Below, piece after piece: positions 1-64,000 of a DNA stretch of 64,000 nucleotides. Origin of the DNA: Gymnogyps californianus. Taxonomy: Eukaryota > Chordata > Aves > Accipitriformes > Cathartidae. The DNA lies in contig NC_059471.1 in the NCBI RefSeq assembly GCF_018139145.2, forward strand, positions 202,077,494-202,141,493, in the 5' to 3' direction. The position numbers were made by a program, and so were the translations under genes. A model generated the notes under the pieces. That model had not been told where the DNA came from, ran no database searches, and was given only the letters and a program-made list of their open reading frames with translations. Positions within the stretch are counted from its first letter, which is position 1. The number at the start of each line of letters is the position of its first letter.

Positions 1-1101
1 GTACACAAAATTGTGCACAAAGCAACATGGTTGTGCAATTTTTAAACCAGTTAATTAACATTATCATTCATGCACCCTGAATGGAAATGTGATTAAATGA
101 CAATATTAAACCCAAATATTAAGAGCCAGCATCCCTTTGAATGGGCAATCTAGACAAAAAAAGTTAAAATTTTAAATTAAGTTTAAAATGGTCCATTATA
201 AAACATCTGCTGTAATCACTCCAACAGACTTCTCTGATGCAAAATTTCCAGTGCTTTAAGGAATGCATGATAAGATTTAATGAGCTCAGTGAGTCAATTA
301 TAATACTCTGATAGTTCTGATTTGAGGTAATTTTCTTTAATTACTTATAGCAAGTAACTATTCTAATTTGCTTCCGTAACTAGTTTAAAAAACTGTAAAC
401 TTAGATAAACTTAGAAATTGGAGAATCTCTGAAAAAAATACACATACCTCCCCCTCAAAGTTTGGAGTTAGTCGTAAGTCATATGCAATTATGTTATTCA
501 CATTTTAGGAGTTCATTCTCAAACGGTGAGATGAATGGATTACTGAGCACTGATTGAAGCAATTCAGGTATTGGAAAACACACATCTATTTGTCCTTTTC
601 TTAGCTTTCATTTATATTTGTCTGGACAAACATTCAAAGAGATATTGCTTCTCTTGTTATCTTGTGACAAACTATTGCAAGCTAGAAGACATGTGAGTCA
701 ATATTCCAAACTTTTATTCTTAAGAATAGTTATAAAAGTACTGAAATTTAAAAATAGTAACATGTAAACATTGATACAGAGTAATAGCATTCCTATACAT
801 TTTATACACACAGTATTCAGAGAGGACAATATCTTCTGAGTTGAAATCCTGACTTGTGCTTTCCCCTCCAATAAATACATCAAAAAAGTAGGGTTTTTTG
901 TCAAAAAAAACCCCAAAACCAAGACTCAGAGAGAACATCAATATTTTGCTCCTAGCATTTAAAAGCTTTCCAGTTGCTCATGCAACCATAGGAGAATTTT
1001 GGTACGTGAAGAGAATTTTTCTAGCTCCAAAAAGTTATCAGAAGCTACTGCTGCATCCAGAGACTCTTGACTTGTGATAAATGCTAAGCACTTTGGAGCA
1101 G
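1..1101 (-). other. CPNE8 3' untranslated region and downstream flank
   Basis: This is the sequence after the CPNE8 stop on the minus strand. It is AT-rich with no recognisable gene or repeat. Open frames of about 73 residues near 698-941 look like chance. The end of the transcript cannot be fixed from sequence: an AATAAA lies at 713-718, and ATTAAA variants at 336-341 and 276-281. Confidence 0.6.
713..718 (-). promoter_or_regulatory. Candidate poly(A) signal AATAAA for CPNE8
   Basis: This is the first canonical AATAAA hexamer after the CPNE8 stop, about 385 bases downstream. ATTAAA variants occur at 336-341 and 276-281 and could mark a longer 3' UTR. No transcript data, so usage is inferred. 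Confidence 0.35.
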
Positions 1102-57255
<56,154 letters not shown>

Positions 57256-57877
57256 CTGTAAGAAAATAGAAGTACATCACCTCAGTTCCTCAATACCATT
57301 TATGAAAGTTACAACTGACACAGATAAGCACAAGGTAAGCTTTCAAGTTGCAAAACTGATGGCATTCTATAGTTTCCCTTTTCTGTCACTTGTCCTATGT
57401 AAAAAAATTGGTTTATCCTAAGTGAACTGGTAAATGAGTTGCATATTTATTCTAACTAGCAAGAAACAAATCAGTTTCAATTTTAAAGGAAATAGCATAA
57501 AAAGTTTAGATGGGTGGAATGACAATATCAGAATTCTGTTTTCCACCCTCCCATTGATGTTTTATTTAGAGATGACTCCACAGCTTACTGATTTGTGAAA
57601 AGCATCCTTTTGAAAAAGTTCCTTAAACAAAATACCTAAAATATATTTAAAACTGTACACCAGTCTTATTTTCTAACATTTATTCTGAAATGTTTATGAA
57701 GACACATAATAATCTCACCATCATATCAGATACAGTAGTTGCAAAATAAATTATAATTCACCCAGACAGCAATTAAAAACATGCTGCTGCAACACCAGAA
57801 AGCACAAAACAGATCCTTAGCATAAATAACAATATAGGAACCGAAAAGCCACACATAATCTGATAGTATTCAGTGCC

Positions 57878-57887
57878 GGGGGGGGGG
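57878..57887. repeat. (G)10 homopolymer
   Basis: Ten consecutive G residues on the plus strand in otherwise AT-rich intron. Prone to length error in sequencing. Confidence 0.95.
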
Positions 57888-60800
57888 AAGTACAATATTG
57901 AGATGCAACTTTTCACATGATGCTATACTATAAACGAGAAGTTCTGCAATATCCTAATGTCTATTAGTGTGTCCATTAGCACACACCTTGGCAATTACTT
58001 CTAGATTTTTTTTCAAAACTAATGCTATTGCTTATGCTCATTTTATTTCTAGTTCTTTATTTCTTTATGTCTTTCTTGAAAATAATTAATTATTTGAATA
58101 AAATTACTTTCCAAGAAACATTAAGGTAAAATTATATTTTCAAATTGATTGTATTTTATAGGTTTTTCTAAGAGAACTAGAGGACACTCCTGTTCTTCTG
58201 TTATGACAAAACATTAATGTAAACATTTACTGTTGTTCTTATTTTGCTTATTAGTTTCCTTAATACTTTTGAAATTTTTTACAATGCTCTACAACTTATT
58301 TAAGTTTAGCAAGACTGTGGTATAATAAAGAACTGGTGGGAAAATAGTTCTTAGAAGCAGATAAAAGATTAGAAATTATGAATAGAGAAGCAAATACTGA
58401 TGCAAATTTATGCAAGCTCACTGAAACTCTTGTTTAAAAGTTGATGTTTAAGTCTATAAGGAGTACATCAAGGAATGCTGCTCCTATACTGCAGCAGTCA
58501 TTTGCCAGTAATCAGAGACACATGACTGCTCTCCTGGACCTCCTCAGTGCTACATGGTAAGTCTGAATTTCACAAGGAAAACAGTGGATTGCGTAACTAT
58601 GCAATTTTTTGTTGTGAGATTTTAAATGACGATTTAAATACATACAAAACTTATGGCACTCTTACATTTAATGCAGTATGACTTATAAAGTACAATACTT
58701 TAAGACCAAACAGGATAATTTTCTTCAAATAACAGAAAAAAAGAATCTGGTCATTCCAAATGTTACACAGTATGATTCACAGTTTCATCAGCATCTTCAA
58801 ATCATATGGTTTTAAATCTGTCACCCTTCAATAGCTCAAGATCGAAAATTACCCATTTTAGCCTCTGTAGCAATGGGATATTGAAATTGAAATCTCAGAT
58901 TTTCAAAAGATGAAAAAGCTGTGTTTTTTCTTTTGAACAGTACTTCTTGAAGCTTCAAAAACTTCTGAAATTTGGTAGTAACAGCAGTAGTAGAAATGAC
59001 TTAGTTATCAGGGTGATATTGACCTTACATGATAAAATGTTTCAAGGAACAAATGACTGTGACCCCAGCTTTGACAGGGAAGGAAGAAATGGAAATCTCA
59101 GAAGTGTAACTAAAAAACCAGAAGTTCCCAGCACCACAATTCTGTATGTTATGCCAACTCAAATAGAAAGCACCAATATCAGAATTACCATTACCTGAAC
59201 CAAAATGCTTCCTACTGAAGTATTTGAGCCCAGTTAACTGTGCCATTAGGGACATATTTGAGACGTAGTCTGGGCAGTGACAGTACTTTGAAGAAAAAGC
59301 ATCGAACGTTTCCTTTGGTATGAAAAGTCAAATAGATTTATCCCACTTCCAAAATATTATTGTGTCTGATGCTAGATTGTGAACAATACAACTCTGATCA
59401 TCTCCTGAAGAGCTGGAGGCCTGAAATAAACTGTTGATAAGCAAGCCCCATTTCTGACAAACTGGTCACCAAACAGTTGCCTTTTGATGGAGAACCATGT
59501 GCCACCCTGCCTGCATTTATAACACATGGCAGTCAACGCCTGCCTGTCTCAAACTGAGATTTGCACATGAAGACATTTATGTCAAGACATGCTTCATTTC
59601 ATCTTATGAACATGAAGGCCAAGGGATGCCCAACCCCAAGAGATACACGTGCCCGTAATTATCACTCTGAAGGATGGGGAAAACTGGAGAGGCAATCCCT
59701 TGAAGACATTTGCGTGGGTATGTCAGAAAAAAAAGGAATTCTTGATTGTTGAGTAGACGTGAAAAGTACACACAGTAGAGTCATATCTGAAAGCACTTGG
59801 GGTAAGGTTTGGCTTGACCTAACCAAGGTTCTCGAGGACACGTGCCTTGTAAAAGAAGGATATTATTACCATGATGGCTGGTGAAGAGGTGAAATGCTTA
59901 ATCGAGATTAGCACAGAATTTCTCTACAGAACAAAAAGTTCTCATTACTCAGGAACTAAAAACTCTACCAAATGACCTCTACAGTTTGTGACACTATTAA
60001 GTACGAACTTTGTATACTTGTCTTGAGACTACAAGCATGAAAAAAGGACTGGACCATTTGCAGACACTAAAGAGTTTGTTCTCTTACAAATTCCCTTACA
60101 AACCATTCATTAAGAAAAAAATCCTTAAATGTAAAGTCAGCACCCTGACAAAAACTTCAGTGGTCACAGATCAGCCAAATGGAAAGACCTTTAACTAGCA
60201 AGAATGCCTTGTGAGAAAATAACAAAATAATTTCAAGTTGGCTTTATCACTGTATGAAAATACATTACTTGGAGATTCAGCATTACAGACCAGTCCTTCC
60301 AATTGCCAGGGAAATACTGACTAATATTACCTTGAAGACAAGCATGTAAGAGTTCCACCTGTTTAAATTCAGAATGCAGTGCCACTGCCCATCTTCTTTA
60401 GCTTTAAGGAATAGCTGGTATTGAGCTGCCCTAGAATTGGTTCTATAGCACTGAAGTGACAATACAGAATTTATGTTCAGGCAACCAATTTCTCAGGGTA
60501 AGTTTCTCTGGAAAGGGTTACAGATCAGGGTTTGTGGGGTAATAATGAGGCAATCTGTATTGCATAATCACTGTCAACTCCAACACTCAGTGCTAGTTAT
60601 CTGACACTCAGATATAGATAATGTGCCAGTCTAAGTGTGAATAGAGTGCAAACTGAATAAAGGAAAGTAAAATGTGAGGAAGATCAGTGGGTCCTACTGG
60701 TTTGAGAGCCCAGAACCTGTAGGTGTTCTACAGTGATCCCCTCTTTTTGGACAGTATTTGAGGGAGCAAATAATTTGACTGTTAAAGGAACTGAACAGAA

Positions 60801-63800
60801 AACCATCATTAAATGAAAGGTCCTCAACAATACCTGCATGTCTCTAGACAAGATACAGTCTTGAGGAATAATTATTGTCTCCTTAGAACAAATGATTCCA
60901 TGATCAAGACACCACATCTGCAGCACCTAGAGAAGTTTGAAAGGACACTCTGAAGACCACTTGGGCTTTAACAAGGACTGAAAGGAGGACCTTTCCAGAG
61001 CCAGTGAAAAAGTTGAAGAAAGGTGACAATTTATCTGGGGATTCAAACCTGAGAGGTTAAACAGAGCCTCCAATTTTGCAAGCTGAAACTGCAATGAGAC
61101 AGAGGATGGAACATTTTTCAGATCATTCAAAAATTTACAGTCTTATCCCTGAATTTACAGAACCTAGCCCTCTGGCAGTCACAACCACAGATAAGAGGAT
61201 AGGACAAATATATAGGAAGTCGCAATTCCAGGGTTCAGAGGTTTTTCTATCAATTATGTTCACAGCAAGATGACAGGAGAAAGAACTTCCCAAAATAGGC
61301 CAGCTGGCTCCAGAACAGCCTCATTAGCAGGCAATGGCACTCAGATGTGAATAACTAGCATAGAATGCTCATTAAGCTTTGCAATGGCTCTGCCTCCTCA
61401 TTAAAGGGAATCCCTACAGGAATGCACTTAGTAGATCCTGAAAGAAGCATTGCTCAGAGTTATAAATGTGGCTAGCATCTTCTCTCTAGGAAGACAGAAC
61501 ATGCAACTATCTAATTCTGAATAACGTCTGGGAAGGTGATGCTCTCTTGAGAGAAAAATAAAGCTGTGTCATTTCTGGAAGTAGATACACCTGCACCTCA
61601 TCCTTTCATGCTAACACAACTGGGGCATGCAAGGCCAGTTTGAGTAAATCTTACACACAGAGCTTGTCTTGAGAAGGCATTTAATGAATCTGGTAAACCA
61701 ATAGGTAAAGAGAGTAAACGTTACTGTTAAAATGTCAGATTCTCCATTTCACCTGCTTTGCATGACTAGATTTATTTTCCAAGAGAAATTATCCAGAGCA
61801 AATGTTCACCTCTGTACCTGGCCAGTCTGTAAAATAAAGTGCAACACTAAAGTATGTTCTTGAACAAAAACGCTCATAGTCACAGGGATAACAGGCTAGT
61901 GCACTACCATACTGGGAGCAAGAGCCTTCTGCGACAGACTGCATCAAATTCAAAGCCCTTAATGGTGTCAGAAACAGAGAGGGAGGTTCAGGAGACATCC
62001 TCATACCTGCCAAGACCAAACACTATTAGGTTCATGCCTCGGAGGCGTAATCTGCTGGTGCTTGTAAGACCAATGAAACTGCAAGTCATGCCTGCCATGA
62101 AGGCAAAGAAGAAAAATGTGCGTGTATATCTTCACTTTTGCACTGACCATGAAGGTTAGTAGCAAGGTATGTTTCAGCCTGCCTGACAGACCACTGCAGT
62201 GGTGACCCTCTAGGCTTGAGATGTTTTACCTTCATTTTGATGAAGGACAAGAGTATCCTTTCATGGTAGACTTTCTACGGGAACTTTTCCCAGTGATATA
62301 CAATATGACTTGGAGTTGGCCAGCTCATGGTAGCCATGGAGTCCTGAATCTCATGAGGCTTTTGTAAATGTCCAAAGTAGATAGATCTGAAGTTTAAGCT
62401 TCAAGTCTTCCTAATTTTCATTTTGAAAGAATGTCAGAAGTTACTTGAATGCCAATCAGAGAATGGAATTCAAGCTTCTCAAGCTGCTTAAATACAAAAA
62501 GTGCTACTTCAGTAGGGTAGCTGATTGGGACTAAAACAACACTGGGCATTCTCTTCTTTGTACATTCATTGGCAGAGAACAGAAAAGGCAAAATGTTAAT
62601 GAACTTCAGAAGTAGTGTGAAGAAAAAAAGCTCTCTGATCTCAAGTGACAGATCATAAAGAACATTCAAGTTATGTGAATGTGGACTTGACTTTGTAAAG
62701 AGAACAGTAAATTCAAAGCAGTAAATATCCTTAGGAACAGAAGACGTGCAATATTGTCAATTGAATTATTGTTATTTGAATATTAAGAGACATTAAAGAC
62801 ACATCTATAAGCAAACAATCCTGAAACGCAATGCAATGGTTTAATGAATAAGACAACAAATGTCTCCTAGACATCAAGGTATCCAGACTTCAGAGAGTCC
62901 AGAGTGGACAATTAACCAGGCACAGTTGTCTAGCCACAGCACTGTCAAAAGCACCAATGACAAAATAAAACCTGAACACTGGGAAGAGCTGATAAAAAGC
63001 CATGAACACTTTCTCATTAACATTAACAAATACCTACCCACACCGCATATACAAAAAGGAAGGCATATTTCAGGGGGACAACTGATTTGGGTCCATTTAG
63101 TAACTGCCATACAACAGAGTATCAGAAGCCAGACCTGAACAATTGCTTGTTTACCCAAGAGAAAACGTATTATACAGGCCCACACAACTGTGAAATAATT
63201 ATAAGGCCTTTTATCCATAGAATCTTCACTGATATCTTTTCTTTTCTCATAGCTAATTTCAAACTTTTAACTTCATTTGTTACTCACTTCAGACTTCACT
63301 TAACCTGTACCAAGTGATAACAAACTGCCGAATGGATGATTTTTAATCTACATGTTTAAAACAAATTTCAGGAATTTTCTCAGGAAAAAAAAAAAAAATG
63401 TGTGGGGTGCTGAATAATTTACCACTTTGAAGACAGAAAGAACTATAAAGACCTTCAAGAAGTCAGCAAGATTTGTCTTACTAAATATGGGTGTCTTCAA
63501 AGTCAGCACCTTTCTCTGACTGAGTCACCACAGGCTTCCAGTAGAGTCAACTGACAACTAGTCAAAACAGTCAATGGAGTTGCAACAGTGCAATTCACTG
63601 TGGCAGTTAGCATAAGTTAGGCCTAGATAGTGAAAAGTTAGTGAACTTTTGGTTTAGCAGAAGTAAACAAAATAGGACCAACCTCTTGTCCCGATCGACT
63701 GGATAGTGTTTGTGTGCTCAACTAGACAGTCAAACTATGCAACCAACCCGCTCACCATCAAGAACTAAAAACATGTCCAGAACAAGTAGAAAGTGTGTGT

Positions 63801-63809
63801 CCCCATCCC

Positions 63810-63975
63810 ATGGTGCTGAGGCTCTCCTGGGACAGCGTGGTAGGAGCTGGGCAGGGGCTGTTTCTCTAATTGGGTTACTGGAGTTCCCCCACCTGCCTTC
63901 TACCTCTGTGCTCCTTTGTGGGTGTGGAGATGGGACTTCAATGGGCTGATGGCTCTCCTGGGATGGGTCTAGAAG
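63810..63975. repeat. Possible imperfect tandem repeat, about 130-base spacing
   Basis: GCTCTCCTGGGA occurs at about 63821 and again at about 63951, with similar flanks (GGTGCTGA before the first, GGGCTGAT before the second). The second unit is cut off by the window end, so repeat status is uncertain. Confidence 0.3.
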
Positions 63976-64000
63976 TAGCCAGGGTAAGGTATTATTTGGG

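Larger units (their letters stand above)
57256..64000 (-). other. Part of the intron upstream of E1
   Basis: At least 6745 bases, running off the window. I searched the minus strand for the expected preceding copine exon (the D-F-L-G part of C2A) and saw none. A run of ten G lies at 57878-57887. The last 200 bases hold a possible repeat. The 114-residue minus-strand frame at 62874-63218 and others show no recognised domain. Confidence 0.8.

Noticed and set aside
61870..62110. Possible nuclear copy of mitochondrial or ribosomal RNA sequence (CACAGGGATAACAGGCT)
   Set aside because: Only a short stretch resembles the large-subunit rRNA motif; the following bases do not match rRNA or adjacent mitochondrial genes.

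Overview
The window is vertebrate nuclear DNA, most likely from a bird. It is AT-rich, carries several CR1 LINE fragments with the avian-type 3' end (short ATTCTATG/ATTCTGTG-like tails), has very old MIR-like SINE relics, and contains a solo retroviral LTR that starts TGTCCTGGTTTCGGC on the minus strand, a type I associate with neoavian (non-galliform) birds. Nothing prokaryotic is present, so operons, ribosome binding sites and CRISPR do not apply.

One gene fills the window. It is the 3' three quarters of a copine gene on the minus strand, best matched to CPNE8 (copine-8). Fourteen coding exons (called E1 to E14 here, 5' to 3' on the minus strand, from 57255 down to 1102) join without a frame break into 428 codons plus a stop. 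All internal boundaries have GT donors and AG acceptors, and intron phases agree across every junction. Residues are numbered w1 to w428. Adding 136 gives approximate full-length numbering if the protein has the 564 residues I recall for human CPNE8. E1 to E5 encode the strand before C2B and the C2B domain, with all five calcium-binding aspartates. E6 encodes a lysine-rich linker. E7 to E14 encode the copine (von Willebrand A-like) domain with its metal-site residues, and the CPNE8-type tail. The first C2 domain, start codon and promoter lie beyond position 64000. I saw no exon between 57256 and 64000.

Layout: 1-1101 is probable 3' UTR and flank. 1102-57255 holds exons and 13 complete introns (773 to 9608 bases). 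57256-64000 is the 3' part of another intron. The introns hold CR1 pieces near 3.6, 4.4, 9.4, 20.8, 45.2 and 53.3-55.1 kb (the last retains broken reverse transcriptase), MIR-like relics near 27.2-27.4 and 31.1 kb, a solo LTR at 49469-50081 with a perfect 5-base target duplication, microsatellites, two GC-rich blocks near 26 and 38.6 kb, and a hairpin cluster near 35.8 kb.

I found no undescribed system. The points most worth following up are the LTR inserted in the gene's sense direction with TATA and poly(A) signals, three in-frame skippable exons (one carrying the C2B calcium loop), the two unexplained GC-rich blocks, and the hairpin cluster. All open frames outside the copine exons look like chance or transposon remnants.
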